Below are positions 20,538 through 29,709 of a DNA stretch of 64,000 bases, in pieces. The notes below the pieces were generated by a model. The model ran no database searches. It was not told the origin of the DNA and saw nothing but the letters and a program-made list of their open reading frames with translations. Every line of letters starts with the position of its first letter. Within the stretch, counting starts at the first letter, position 1. The translations under genes and the position numbers were made by a program. The stretch comes from Blautia hydrogenotrophica DSM 10507 (GTDB lineage: Bacteria > Bacillota > Clostridia > Lachnospirales > Lachnospiraceae): assembly GCF_034356035.1 (NCBI RefSeq), contig NZ_CP136423.1:3348001-3412000 (forward strand), in the 5' to 3' direction.

Positions 20538-22523
20538 TTGCAAAAACTAAACTATCCGGCAGTCTGTACATATATCAGAGGTATTAAGAAGAAATTTCTG
20601 AAAGCACTGCCGGTGATTATCTTTTTTTTAGCCTTATTTTACAGTGTAATAGGACTATTTGGCATTCAACATGTCATGATCGTGTCTCTGGTCACAGTGT
20701 TATTTCAGGTGACCTACCAAAAACAGCCGACCGTCCCGTCTTTGTTCGCCATGATGTTTCAACAAATTTTATTGGAGATCTTAGCATTCTTTGCCACCTT
20801 AAATCTACCGCTTTGTCTGGCACTGAATTTGGTGGTTCCATTTTGGCTGATCTTTTCGAAGGCTTCCCAGTTTAACCAACTGGGGTATTTCTCGAGCCTG
20901 ATGACTTTCACCTTCCTACAACTTATGCCTGTGGGATGGAGTGGCTTTTTCCAGCAGATGGAAGCTATGCTCTACAGTCTTTTCTTTTTCTTCATCATCG
21001 TCTGCGCCTACTCACAAAAACGCGGTGTCATACCAGAAGACCACACAGAGCAGCATGGACTTCAGCTATTGGCCGACGTTCTGGAAAAAACGGCGCGGGG
21101 AGAAGACACAGAGGCAGAGACGGCACAGTTGTTCCAGATTCAGAAGAGTCTGTACAAAGACGCCTATCAAAAGCGGGGAAGAAAACACATTGTGACTGCA
21201 CAGGGAAAAGTGCGTTATATGTTCGCTCTGCTTTTCCACCGATGCGTCTACTTCGTTTCAGGCCAGTACAAAAACTTTCTGCCTGAAAACGAGACGGCCA
21301 AAGCATTGGCGTTACAGCTGTCTGCTTACATGAAAGAGGCTGGAGATATAGATTTCTGGAACCAGGACACAGAGGAATTAAAGAAAAAAGGAAAGAAGCT
21401 TCTCTTAAAGACACGGCAGCAGAAAGAAGAATTTTATCACTCAGCCACCAATTTTCTGAGAATGTTTCTCCTGATCTTAGATCAAATCCACCTGGACGAA
21501 GATCAAATCCTAGATGAAAACTGGAAGGTTCCTCTAAAACAGCGGCTCAAAGAAAGATTTCTATACCGGATGAAATTAGACGCCTTTGAGATGCGCTTTG
21601 CACTTAGGATGAGCATCATCCTATTGGTCGGCATGTCCTATAACATCTTGGTTGACGCGGACCATGGCTATTGGCTGGCAATGAATGCTTTTCTTTTGTT
21701 AAGACCGATGTACGAAGACAGCAAATATCGAATGAAGACACGTTTCGTGGGTACTGCCGCAGGCTGCATTTTAATGATGTTTATCTTATCCTTCTGCCAC
21801 AGTACACTTGACCATTTTATTGTGGCGAGTATCATGGTAGCTTGTATGTACACGGCCACTCCTGGAACCAGAATTCATGCGGTGTTTGTCACCTGTTTTG
21901 CGCTGTCTATGACGACAATGGCTATGCAGGAGACTTTAGCGTTGGAGCTGAGAATGATCTACGTAGCCGTGGCGGTGCTTTTGGTTCTGCTGGTAAACCA
22001 ATTCTTTTTTCCCACAAGTCTGGGAACACAGTTTCGCTATAACTGGAAAATGATTTTCCATATGCACCACATGTATCTGAGATTTCTCGAAAACACACTG
22101 ACAAACTCTCTGGACTATTGGAGAGTCTGTGATGCTCAGATTCAATATCACATGGTTTATGACCAGATTGAACAATATCTGCCGAAAGTAGTACAAGAAG
22201 AACAGCCTTATTATCGGAGAATTCTCGGACTCTGCTGGAGAATGTTGTCGGAGATGGAACAAATGCTCTTTTTGTCTAACCGCAAAAAATGGCAGCCACA
22301 GACACGGCAGAATATGATGCAATATATCTGCTACACAGATTACGTGTTAAATTCTATCCAGGAAATGCTTCATCTGCAAAAAGAAAAAAGAATTAAGAGC
22401 ATCGAAGGCATGAAGTATCAACGGTACATAGAAGGTGAGAAAAACCTATCCATATTGATGACTCAGTACGCAAAAAATTTATCAAAATTGTATGTCATAG
22501 TGAGCAGAAAATATCAATCTTGA
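20538..22523 (+). CDS. FUSC family membrane protein
   Basis: 661 residues beginning at TTG 20538, with GGGGGTG eight bases upstream; no ATG alternative is in frame nearby. Two membrane halves: about six helices in the first 165 residues, a long charged cytoplasmic region, then a second set at about 350-500 containing DADHGYWLAMNAFLLLRPMY, typical of FUSC domains. The C-terminal 150 residues are soluble and helical. Relatives (YccS, AaeB) export aromatic acids. Neighbours do not reveal the substrate. Its stop codon TGA falls inside a fragment of the dispersed repeat, so the last codons may come from that insertion. Confidence 0.85.
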   Translation: MQKLNYPAVCTYIRGIKKKFLKALPVIIFFLALFYSVIGLFGIQHVMIVSLVTVLFQVTYQKQPTVPSLFAMMFQQILLEILAFFATLNLPLCLALNLVVPFWLIFSKASQFNQLGYFSSLMTFTFLQLMPVGWSGFFQQMEAMLYSLFFFFIIVCAYSQKRGVIPEDHTEQHGLQLLADVLEKTARGEDTEAETAQLFQIQKSLYKDAYQKRGRKHIVTAQGKVRYMFALLFHRCVYFVSGQYKNFLPENETAKALALQLSAYMKEAGDIDFWNQDTEELKKKGKKLLLKTRQQKEEFYHSATNFLRMFLLILDQIHLDEDQILDENWKVPLKQRLKERFLYRMKLDAFEMRFALRMSIILLVGMSYNILVDADHGYWLAMNAFLLLRPMYEDSKYRMKTRFVGTAAGCILMMFILSFCHSTLDHFIVASIMVACMYTATPGTRIHAVFVTCFALSMTTMAMQETLALELRMIYVAVAVLLVLLVNQFFFPTSLGTQFRYNWKMIFHMHHMYLRFLENTLTNSLDYWRVCDAQIQYHMVYDQIEQYLPKVVQEEQPYYRRILGLCWRMLSEMEQMLFLSNRKKWQPQTRQNMMQYICYTDYVLNSIQEMLHLQKEKRIKSIEGMKYQRYIEGEKNLSILMTQYAKNLSKLYVIVSRKYQS

Positions 22524-22560
22524 GGGGCACGACTCACTTTGCGCGCCTACAGCAGAACAT
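22519..22560. repeat. Fragment of the multi-hairpin repeat
   Basis: The stretch TTGAGGGGCACGACTCACTT followed by TGCGCGCC matches the part of copies A and C that follows the CCCCTC hairpin. The rest of the element is absent. It supplies the stop codon of the FUSC gene. Confidence 0.55.
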
Positions 22561-22576
22561 ATATTCGTTTTTTCTC

Positions 22577-22605
22577 TTGCATTTTAAAACAAACAGTGAT
22601 ATGAT
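22577..22605 (+). promoter_or_regulatory. Promoter of small membrane protein gene
   Basis: Plus strand: -35 TTGCAT (22577-22582), 17-base spacer, -10 TATGAT (22600-22605). It lies 46 bases before the small gene. Confidence 0.5.
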
Positions 22606-22650
22606 TAGAACATAAGTTCCGAACATTTGTTTTTAATGGAGGGGTGAAGG

Positions 22651-22860
22651 ATGTACCGTAAGATAATATCTATTATGAATTCAATCTTTTCCACTGTGGG
22701 GATGACCGGTCTATGCATAATGCTTCTGACAGCAGTCACCAATATGGATTTCGTAGACATCGGTGTAGTCGGCCTTGTGGTAGGCTGTTACGTGGGTGTT
22801 GTAAGTTTCATAGGACTTCGCCAAAACTGGAATCACACACTGAGAAAGAGACGAGTCTAA
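22651..22860 (+). CDS. Small membrane protein, 69 aa
   Basis: 69 residues, ATG 22651 with GGAGGGG at good distance. Two hydrophobic helices (about 13-30 and 36-55; FSTVGMTGLCIMLLTAV and VGLVVGCYVGVVSFIGL) with a basic tail RQNWNHTLRKRRV, predicting a hairpin with its C-terminus in the cytoplasm. It has its own promoter and a terminator after it, so it is a single-gene unit. I do not recognise a family. The ribosome site, promoter and flanking terminator argue that it is real rather than a chance ORF. Confidence 0.7.
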   Translation: MYRKIISIMNSIFSTVGMTGLCIMLLTAVTNMDFVDIGVVGLVVGCYVGVVSFIGLRQNWNHTLRKRRV

Positions 22861-22862
22861 AT

Positions 22863-22908
22863 CCCCCCGGCGCCAGGACACATTTCCTGAGATGCCGGGG
22901 TATTTCTA
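22863..22908 (+). terminator. Terminator after the small membrane gene
   Basis: CCCCGGC (22865-22871) pairs with GCCGGGG (22894-22900), followed by a short T-rich tail. The tail is weak for an intrinsic terminator. The remaining gap to 23042 is A+T-rich with no gene. Confidence 0.5.
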
Positions 22909-23042
22909 TATTGTGGAATATTATGGTATAAAGGTCGTTTGCTCTCCATATTTCCCCCAGATTTTTAAAGGAAGAGTATAAAATAGGAAAGTCTGCCGGA
23001 TTTACACGTACATTAAGAATTTATAAAAGTGTATCAGAAGTC

Positions 23043-23070
23043 TTGAAAAAATAGAAAATCGGATTAAAAT
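23043..23070 (+). promoter_or_regulatory. Predicted promoter of the ABC exporter genes
   Basis: Plus strand: -35 TTGAAA (23043-23048), 16-base spacer, -10 TAAAAT (23065-23070). It would give a leader of about 70 bases before ATG 23145. Confidence 0.45.
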
Positions 23071-23144
23071 AAAGCTAATTAGAAGAAAGTTCTCCGCCGA
23101 ACAAAGGTGTATGAAAACTTCCTAATAGGAGAGGAGTATACAGG

Positions 23145-24050
23145 ATGGTACCACCATTCATAGAATTGACTAATTTGACTAAGAATTTCGGAAACGGCAA
23201 AGGAATTTTTGATCTGTCCTTTGGCGTCCAACAGGGAGAGGTCTTTGGTTTCCTCGGCCCGAACGGAGCCGGAAAAAGCACAACGATTCGACATCTGATG
23301 GGCTTTGTGAAGCCGCAATCAGGAAGCTGCCAGATCATGGGAAAAGACTGTTTTTCACAGGCAGCCCTTATCCAGCAGTCTGTGGGATATCTGGCCGGTG
23401 AAATCGCATTTATAGAAGACATGTCGGGGATTTCCTATTTAAATTTTATCGCAGATATGAAAGGAATCCGAGATCGTTCCTCCATCCGTGATCTCCTGTA
23501 CCGTTTCGAGCTGAATCCTAGAGGAAAAATCAAAAAAATGTCAAAAGGAATGAAGCAAAAGATTGGATTGGTAGCTGCCTTCATGGGAGACCCCTCTGTT
23601 CTGATATTAGATGAGCCCACTAGCGGTCTAGACCCTCTTATGCAAAACCGTTTTGTAGAGCTGCTTCTGGAAAGAAAGAAAAAAGGCAGCACGGTCTTCA
23701 TGTCTTCTCATATTTTTGAAGAAGTAGAAAAAACCTGCAATCGGACAGCAATCATCCGAGAAGGACGGTTGGTAGACATTGTGCAGATGAAAGAGCTGTC
23801 CAAGCTTAGAAATCGAATCTATACCGTGACGCTGCACGACAAAGAATCTGCACAAAGACTGGCTGCCGTAGAGCAGTTAGACATCATAAACGTCTGTGGA
23901 AGAAAAGTTCAGATACGGGTAAAAAAGGAATTGCCAAATACTCTGAGAGTGCTGGCGAATTATCAGCCGACAGATCTTCAGACCGAGACACAGAGCTTGG
24001 AAGAGCTATTTCTGCATTATTATGGGGAAGGAGGACATAAAAATGCTTAG
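23145..24050 (+). CDS. ABC transporter ATP-binding protein
   Basis: 301 residues. Walker A GPNGAGKSTT (about 45), signature MSKGMKQKIGLV, Walker B VLILDEPTSGLDP, switch histidine in SSHIFEEVEK. The C-terminal 80 residues form the extra domain common in CcmA/BcrA-type exporters. GAGAGGAG precedes the ATG. It overlaps the permease gene by eight bases, so the pair makes an ABC-2-type exporter of the bacitracin/antibiotic-resistance or lipid type. Substrate unknown; there is no adjacent two-component or GntR gene to suggest peptide sensing. Confidence 0.93.
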   Translation: MVPPFIELTNLTKNFGNGKGIFDLSFGVQQGEVFGFLGPNGAGKSTTIRHLMGFVKPQSGSCQIMGKDCFSQAALIQQSVGYLAGEIAFIEDMSGISYLNFIADMKGIRDRSSIRDLLYRFELNPRGKIKKMSKGMKQKIGLVAAFMGDPSVLILDEPTSGLDPLMQNRFVELLLERKKKGSTVFMSSHIFEEVEKTCNRTAIIREGRLVDIVQMKELSKLRNRIYTVTLHDKESAQRLAAVEQLDIINVCGRKVQIRVKKELPNTLRVLANYQPTDLQTETQSLEELFLHYYGEGGHKNA

Positions 24051-24843
24051 TTTTCGTCTTATGAGACGCAACTTTACATCCTGTCTGCTTCCATTTGCAA
24101 TCGTTTTCCTGTTGATTACGATGTACACAACAGTGATTATCTATATGTATAACCCTGAACTAGCCGATATGTTGAACGACTATCAGGAAGCAATACCTCA
24201 AATGATGTCTGCGGTAGGTATGACTGGAATTGCCTCAAATCTGATCGAATGGATTCAGATTTATCTCTACGGATTCATCATGAGACTATTTCCCTTGATT
24301 TTTATCATCATCATGGTAAACAAACTGGTCATGAGATACATTGACAGGGGATCTATGGCTTGTCTGCTGGCCACGCCTAATTCCAGGAAAAAAATCATCT
24401 GTACACAGATCATCTCTATGATTTTGTATCTGATTTTTTGTATGATCTGCGTCACAACAGTGGGAATTTTGTCCTCTGAGGCTATGTTTCCCGGTGAGCT
24501 GAATACATCCAAATACCTCGTCCTCAATATCGGAACACTGATGCTCTGGCTGGCCCAGACAGGAATTGCTTTCTTTTTCGCCTGCCTGTTCAGCGATTCC
24601 AAATATTATTATATATTCGGCAGTGGAATTCCTGTCCTGTTTTTCTTTTTACAGATGCTAGCGAACATGGGAGGCGATCTTAAATTCCTAAAATACTTTA
24701 CCATCGAAAGCCTACTCAAGACAGAAGAATTGGCCGCAGGAAAAAGCGAGGCTTTTCTGTTCTGTGGAATTCTTGGGCTCCTTGGACTGCTTTTATGTGC
24801 AGCGGGAGGCATTCATTTCACCAAGAGAGACCTTCCTCTTTGA
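24043..24843 (+). CDS. ABC-2-type transporter permease
   Basis: About 266 residues from ATG 24043, with GGAGG seven bases upstream inside the end of the ATPase gene; the upstream ATG 24022 lacks a ribosome site. Six membrane helices, with the long first periplasmic loop (MYNPELADMLNDYQEAI) and a central YIDRGSMACLLATPNSRKKI cytoplasmic stretch typical of ABC-2 permeases. It works with the ATPase encoded just upstream. It converges on the ROK kinase gene (minus strand) with about 100 bases between. Confidence 0.88.
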   Translation: MLSFRLMRRNFTSCLLPFAIVFLLITMYTTVIIYMYNPELADMLNDYQEAIPQMMSAVGMTGIASNLIEWIQIYLYGFIMRLFPLIFIIIMVNKLVMRYIDRGSMACLLATPNSRKKIICTQIISMILYLIFCMICVTTVGILSSEAMFPGELNTSKYLVLNIGTLMLWLAQTGIAFFFACLFSDSKYYYIFGSGIPVLFFFLQMLANMGGDLKFLKYFTIESLLKTEELAAGKSEAFLFCGILGLLGLLLCAAGGIHFTKRDLPL

Positions 24844-24888
24844 TCTCCAGCTCACAGCACTGCCAATTGCCGGGCTTATCTCGCAAGA

Positions 24889-24918
24889 CGGCACTGAAGT
24901 TCTCTGACTCCAGTGCCG
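24889..24918. terminator. Hairpin between convergent genes
   Basis: CGGCACTG (24889-24896) and CAGTGCCG (24911-24918) form an 8-bp stem between the ABC permease (plus) and the ROK kinase (minus). There is no clear T-run on either side, so termination is only suggested by position. Confidence 0.35.
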
Positions 24919-24947
24919 CCATGACATTTTCCGAAATCTTCTTTTTT

Positions 24948-25883
24948 TCATGTGTCCGACCGTTTATCCTTCAGCCGTTTTCTCGCGAAAATAGCCGCAC
25001 CGATGACACCTTTTCCCACATCTCCCTTGGAATACAGATAATCAAATCCATAGGACATCACATCTGTCCCCGTGTTCTGGTTCACAGCAGCCTCAAATTC
25101 CTCTCTCGGAAAATCCGCCATCTCCATCACTCCTCCGCCCACAACCATTGTATTTGGGTTAAAGATAGTGGCCATAATCGCATATACATTGGCACATGCC
25201 TGTATAAACTCTTTCAATGGTTTTTCTTCCTTGTGCAAAGTGAACATATCCTGTATCTGAGTTTCCGGATAAAACTCCTTGCGGATTTCCTGGAGCCTCC
25301 ACCCGGAAGCGTAGCATTCACAGCAGCCCACTTTTCCGCAGCTGCAAGAAATCGTGCCCCCAAAGTAAGGAATGTGCCCCAAATCCAGCTCCGCCCCATC
25401 TTTGCCTTCTAACGGCTTGCCGTCTATCACCACTGACGCACCTACACCAGTCCCGATATAAATTCCCACCACAACCTTCTGTTCTTCCAGCCCATTAGCC
25501 ATGATATCATACAATAAAATATTATTGACATCGTTATTGATAAACACAGGAACATGAAAGCGTTCTTTTATATCTTTTGCCACATTCATATGGGAAAAAA
25601 CCACCTCTCCTGCACGATTACGAATATTCGTCGTACAGATTACCGTCTCCTTATCATTTTCCACAGAAGAAGGCACCCCAATAGAGATTGCTTCTATCTT
25701 TCGTATCCTATTTTTTTCACTGTAGTCTGCGATGATCTCACAGATCTTTTCCACTGGCTTCTCTGCATCCGCAACAATCGAACTTTTCAGCACAAAAGGA
25801 GCTATCATCTCATTATCAGACGTCACAGCCCCAATCCGCAGATTGGTCCCTCCTAAGTCAATTCCGATAATCACGCTCTCCAT
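24948..25883 (-). CDS. ROK family sugar kinase, AlsK-like
   Basis: 311 residues. ATP-binding start IIGIDLGGTNLRIGAV, GTGVGASVVIDGKPLEG sugar-binding loop, ELDLGHIPYFGG with the catalytic region, and the zinc motif CSCGKVGCCECYASG. The C-terminal VVGGGVMEMADFPREEFEA is very close to D-allose kinase, which suggests an aldohexose or N-acyl hexosamine substrate with unusual stereochemistry. It is the last gene of the operon that starts at 33151, directly after a ROK regulator. Phosphorylation at C6 is the family reaction. Glucokinase is the main alternative. Confidence 0.88.
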   Translation of the reverse strand: MESVIIGIDLGGTNLRIGAVTSDNEMIAPFVLKSSIVADAEKPVEKICEIIADYSEKNRIRKIEAISIGVPSSVENDKETVICTTNIRNRAGEVVFSHMNVAKDIKERFHVPVFINNDVNNILLYDIMANGLEEQKVVVGIYIGTGVGASVVIDGKPLEGKDGAELDLGHIPYFGGTISCSCGKVGCCECYASGWRLQEIRKEFYPETQIQDMFTLHKEEKPLKEFIQACANVYAIMATIFNPNTMVVGGGVMEMADFPREEFEAAVNQNTGTDVMSYGFDYLYSKGDVGKGVIGAAIFARKRLKDKRSDT

Positions 25884-25923
25884 ATTACTCCATTCCTACT
25901 TCTCCTGATGCATCTGCGAGCCA

Positions 25924-27093
25924 TCACTGCACAAAATCAGCAATCTCCTCAATCCACGCATTTCTCACCATATAAAAACAGCCCCTCATCATATGATACT
26001 CGTTATATCTGGCCTGTCTAATCTGCACGTGAATGGGGATTGCATCATTTCTCATCTCTTCCATAAAATTTTTGAAATGCTCTGCAATAATTTCACTGTA
26101 ACCACTCTTGCAGCTGTCCACTACGATTCTTGTTGGATTATACACCCACAAGAGATTGTACAGTACTTTGGATATCGTATTTAAAATTGGCGTGAGTAAT
26201 TCCACTGCTCTCTCATCCCTGTCCTGATACATATCCAGCATTTCCGAAAAGTGCATGTCCATACCACACTCTTTCATCTTTCTCTTTGCAGCAGAAATAG
26301 ATACGACATCCTCCAAAGTTACACAGCTGCCGCCTTCCCCTTCCATGGAAACTAACATCTTTCCCACTTCCCCGGCCATATTTTCTGAGCCCGCCACAGC
26401 CTCATTTTTATGAATAAAATATCCCCCGACTCCATAGCCACAATAAAAATAAAACTGGCTCTCCATCTCCGGGTTCAAACTGTCATACTCCGATCTCGCC
26501 GCCGCAAATACATCATGAAGTATCAATACATTTTTTAATCCGAATTCTTCTTCAAACAATGACCTGATATGCAGTTCTTTAAAATCCGCTATCAGATCGT
26601 AGTTGACCAGATCCACCTTCTCATCGTAGGCACTTGGCACAAACACCGCAATGCCTACAGTCATCGTGGAGACTGACTTCAACTTATCTTTGACAGCCTC
26701 AATAGCCATCAGCAGTCCCTCTCTGTAAGGTTTTCCACTTGTAAGAGAGATGCTTTGCTCTTCTATAAGTTTTTCATAAATATCGTATATCAGAAAACTG
26801 ATTTCATCCTCGGAGGTGAGGTTCACGCACACAATATTTCCATAATTTTCCGCAATCTCCAACACTTTAGGATTTCTCCCCACATCTGCATTGCAGGAAT
26901 CTTTCTCTACCAGAATTTTCGCTGCTATCAGATCATCCACCACATGTTTCACTGTCATAAGACTGATTTTATTCTCTTTTGCCAGCATACTTCTGGTGCT
27001 ATTTCGATTTGCCATAATGCTTTGAAGAATATTTCCCGTATTCACGCTTCGAATACTCTTTACTGTCAGAACCTGCTTTTTCTCTGTCGCCAT
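25924..27093 (-). CDS. ROK family transcriptional regulator
   Basis: 389 residues: a winged HTH at about 18-75 (NILQSIMANRNSTRSMLAKE, then SLMTVKHVVDDLIAAKIL), then a ROK sugar-sensing domain. The ROK part is degenerate for catalysis: the phosphate loop is replaced by YFYCGYGVGGYFIHKNEA, and the zinc cysteines of the kinase are absent. It therefore senses a sugar or sugar phosphate. GGGGAGG precedes the ATG. It lies inside the operon it probably controls, between the aminotransferase and the kinase; the palindrome at 33227-33245 is the likely site. Confidence 0.9.
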   Translation of the reverse strand: MATEKKQVLTVKSIRSVNTGNILQSIMANRNSTRSMLAKENKISLMTVKHVVDDLIAAKILVEKDSCNADVGRNPKVLEIAENYGNIVCVNLTSEDEISFLIYDIYEKLIEEQSISLTSGKPYREGLLMAIEAVKDKLKSVSTMTVGIAVFVPSAYDEKVDLVNYDLIADFKELHIRSLFEEEFGLKNVLILHDVFAAARSEYDSLNPEMESQFYFYCGYGVGGYFIHKNEAVAGSENMAGEVGKMLVSMEGEGGSCVTLEDVVSISAAKRKMKECGMDMHFSEMLDMYQDRDERAVELLTPILNTISKVLYNLLWVYNPTRIVVDSCKSGYSEIIAEHFKNFMEEMRNDAIPIHVQIRQARYNEYHMMRGCFYMVRNAWIEEIADFVQ

Positions 27094-27155
27094 ATTGTAT
27101 CAACCTCCCCCCGATCTAAGCTTGTCACTTCTGTGTCATTTTTCGCTTATCTAAA

Positions 27156-28451
27156 TTATTTTAAACAAGCTGACAGAGACTTGTCAATGATTTCGACTGC
27201 CTCATCGACATTTTCCTTTGAAGTGATAAGCGCCGGATGCATGACCACAACCACATTTTCCAGATTCTTGCGACTCTCTAGTTCCGTGATCAGTCCGTTT
27301 CTGAGCATGGTCTCATACAACTCCTGTCCTAGAGCGAATTTGTCCGTGTTTTGGCTGCCTTCTATCTCGATACCTTGGAGCAGGCCACGGCCACGTACAT
27401 CCTTAACCACATCATATTTGTCTTTCAGAGCGAGAAGTTTCTTATGCAGATACTCTCCCACCACTTGGCTGTTCTCCACCAGATTTTCTCTCTGAATAAT
27501 CTCTAGATTTTTCAGTGCGCTCCGACAAGTCAGGGGATAACAAGAATGCGTATGTCCGTGCAGACTGATCTTGCTCATAGCCTCTCCGATCTGTCTGCGA
27601 CACAAGATTGCCGACCCTGGCACATAACCGCTCGTGAGCCCCTTTCCTGTCACCAAAATGTCAGGAGTCACTCCTTCATATTGACAGGCGAACATTGAAC
27701 CTGTCTGGCCGATTCCCGTCACCACCTCGTCAAAGATCAGCAACGCTCCGTATTTGTCACACAGCTCACGCACGCCTTTCCAGAAACCTTTCGGTGGAAC
27801 AATGACGCCGCCCGCCGCGAAAATCGGCTCTGAAATCACTGCCGCAATCCTGTCTCCTCCCTCGTGTAGCATGGTTTGCTCTAGATATTTCAGACACTGC
27901 ATTCCACACGTATCAGGTTCTTTTCCAAAATCGCAGTGATAGCAGTAAGGTGGGGCAGAATGCACAAATCCTCTGGGAAGCAGCTCAGAAATCCCTGAGT
28001 TTTCCTGAATCATCTCCGATTTTCCGGTGGCGGCAGCAGCCCCCGCCGTAGAACCGTGAAATCCTCTTCTAAAGGAGATAATCCTCCCGCCTCCTCTAAA
28101 ATATTTCGCTAATTTCAACGCAAACTCGTTGGCATCTGAACCAGTGCACCCAAACATCACCTTATCCAATCCATCCGGTGATATCTCCACCATTTTTTCT
28201 GCCAGAGCAGCTCTCTCTTCTGTCGCAAAACAGGAAGTCACCGAGACTAATTTTTCCAACTGTTCTTTTAGGGCTTCTATCATCTCCTCATTTCCATGTC
28301 CCAGTGTACATGCGGAAAATTGTCCTGAAAAATCCAGATATTTCTTTCCGTTTTCATCGTACATGTATATTCCTTTGCCTTTGGAAAACACAACGTCATC
28401 CGTCGTATAGCATTGGATTAAATACTTCTTATCCCTCTCTAATGTTGTCAT
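27156..28451 (-). CDS. Class III PLP-dependent aminotransferase
   Basis: 431 residues. LIFDEVVTGIGQTGSMFACQ carries the PLP-contacting aspartate, and the Schiff-base lysine is in LVTGKGLTSGYVPGS. MFGCTGSDANEFALKLAKY and the C-terminal GRGLLQGIEIEG are class III (ornithine/GABA aminotransferase) features. AAGGAG precedes the ATG. In a sugar-import operon this enzyme would add or remove an amino group on a sugar-derived aldehyde or ketone, or act on an amine released from the substrate. It sits right after a broken glucosamine-6-phosphate deaminase gene, which fits an amino-sugar route. Substrate unknown. Confidence 0.9.
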   Translation of the reverse strand: MTTLERDKKYLIQCYTTDDVVFSKGKGIYMYDENGKKYLDFSGQFSACTLGHGNEEMIEALKEQLEKLVSVTSCFATEERAALAEKMVEISPDGLDKVMFGCTGSDANEFALKLAKYFRGGGRIISFRRGFHGSTAGAAAATGKSEMIQENSGISELLPRGFVHSAPPYCYHCDFGKEPDTCGMQCLKYLEQTMLHEGGDRIAAVISEPIFAAGGVIVPPKGFWKGVRELCDKYGALLIFDEVVTGIGQTGSMFACQYEGVTPDILVTGKGLTSGYVPGSAILCRRQIGEAMSKISLHGHTHSCYPLTCRSALKNLEIIQRENLVENSQVVGEYLHKKLLALKDKYDVVKDVRGRGLLQGIEIEGSQNTDKFALGQELYETMLRNGLITELESRKNLENVVVVMHPALITSKENVDEAVEIIDKSLSACLK

Positions 28452-28481
28452 ATCAACATCTCCTTCTTCTCTCTTCTCACC

Positions 28482-28819
28482 TTACAGTTCCACTTTCGAC
28501 AGAGCCTCCTCATCCGGAATATATGTGTTCTCCTCCTTGTATTCACATGGTAAAACAGTTTTTCCTTCATAAAAGAGTAGTAGCTTTGGCCGTTATCCCG
28601 GGAAATTCTCCTGTACTTGTCCAGACTCATCGTCCTGATCTTTGAAAAGTCCAAAATTAGCTGATGGTACCATTTTCACAGATACTCATAGGTTCCTACA
28701 GGTGTAGACCCTATCACCAACCCCAGAACACTCCTAGGATTCATCACAACCTGAGCTGCAAGGATGGCCGCTGCCTTTTTACTCATCTCGTCATAATTCT
28801 TCACTTTATAAATCTTCAT
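28482..28819 (-). pseudogene. Remnant of glucosamine-6-phosphate deaminase (nagB)
   Basis: From ATG 28819 the minus strand reads MKIYKVKNYDEMSKKAAAIL, then VLGLVIGSTPVGTYEYL and an in-frame TGA. It continues in the same frame with LDFSKIRTMSLDKYRRISRD and GQSYYSFMKEKLFYHVN. Near 28520 a two-base shift is needed to continue as HIPDEEALSKVEL before a TAA at 28482. This order is exactly the N-terminal half of NagB proteins (about 110 of 240 residues). The rest is gone. It lies between the permease gene and the aminotransferase gene in the same direction. Confidence 0.82.
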
Positions 28820-28884
28820 TCAAACACCTTCGGCTGCTTTACCGGCCCAATCCATTTATTTAACTGTATCTTTGCACTTTTCTA

Positions 28885-29709
28885 CTATTTCACAGCTCCC
28901 ATCGTCATACCTGCAATCATATGCTTCTGTACTAAAATCGCGAAGATCAGCACAGGAATTGTGATAACCGTTCCTACTGCGGATACCTGTCCCCAAATAG
29001 TTCCCTGGGGAGTCAGCAAGCCCGGCACACCCACTGGCATAGTCACCGTATCACGCCCTGTCAGAATCAACGCCATCAAGAACTCATTCCATGAGTTGAT
29101 CGCACAGAACACGGCCGTCGCCGCCAGTCCACTTTTCACCAAGGGAATGTCTATCTTTAAGAAAACTTTGAACCAAGAGTAACCTTCCACCCTGGCTGCC
29201 TCATCAATCTCCTTAGGAATCGCGTCGAAAAATCCCTTCATCATCCAGATTACAAACGGAAGATTGAACGCCACATGAGCCACGATAATTCCCACATAGC
29301 TGTTTAACATCCCTATCTTACTCATCAGAAGATACAATGGAAGAGCCAGAACCACAACCGGTGTAAAACGCGTTCCCAACAAGTAGTTCAACAATACCTG
29401 ATCTTTTCGGGTCTTAAATCTAGAGAAGGCAAAGGATGATGGAAGTCCCAGCGCCAGACCAATCCCTACGGTAAACAGCATAATGATGATACTGTTCTTT
29501 AAATTCATCAAGAAGCCCTTGTCCAAAAAGGCCGCTTTGTAGTTGTCTAGCGTAGCACTGAAGAAAATCTTAGGCGGAATCGCAAAGGAGTCTACCCTTG
29601 TCTTAAACGAGGTCAAAACCAGCCAGAAATAAGGCAGCAAGGTAATGACCAGAAATATAATCAAAATTACATATAACACTATATTTTTCCGAATTCTACT
29701 TTTTCTCAT
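28885..29709 (-). CDS. Sugar ABC transporter permease, MalG type
   Basis: 274 residues, six membrane helices. The EAA loop that docks the ATPase is EAARVEGYSWFKVFLKIDIP (about 190-209). The end GMTMGAVK is the usual MalG-type terminus. It overlaps the partner permease by one base (stop/start at 29709). It pairs with that permease and the lipoprotein at 30659-32077 to form a sugar importer of the CUT1 type; no ATPase gene is nearby. Confidence 0.92.
   Translation of the reverse strand: MRKSRIRKNIVLYVILIIFLVITLLPYFWLVLTSFKTRVDSFAIPPKIFFSATLDNYKAAFLDKGFLMNLKNSIIIMLFTVGIGLALGLPSSFAFSRFKTRKDQVLLNYLLGTRFTPVVVLALPLYLLMSKIGMLNSYVGIIVAHVAFNLPFVIWMMKGFFDAIPKEIDEAARVEGYSWFKVFLKIDIPLVKSGLAATAVFCAINSWNEFLMALILTGRDTVTMPVGVPGLLTPQGTIWGQVSAVGTVITIPVLIFAILVQKHMIAGMTMGAVK

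Noticed and set aside
24818..24960. Minus-strand frame reading KKISENVMAALESENFSAVL and on to a stop at 24818, overlapping the ends of the ABC permease and ROK kinase genes
   Set aside because: It has protein-like composition but no credible start or ribosome site, and overlaps two real genes. It might be a relic of another gene's end; not strong enough to annotate.
24795..25412. 205-codon plus-strand ORF over the ROK kinase end
   Set aside because: It is the antisense of a gene with clear ROK motifs and has no initiation signals.
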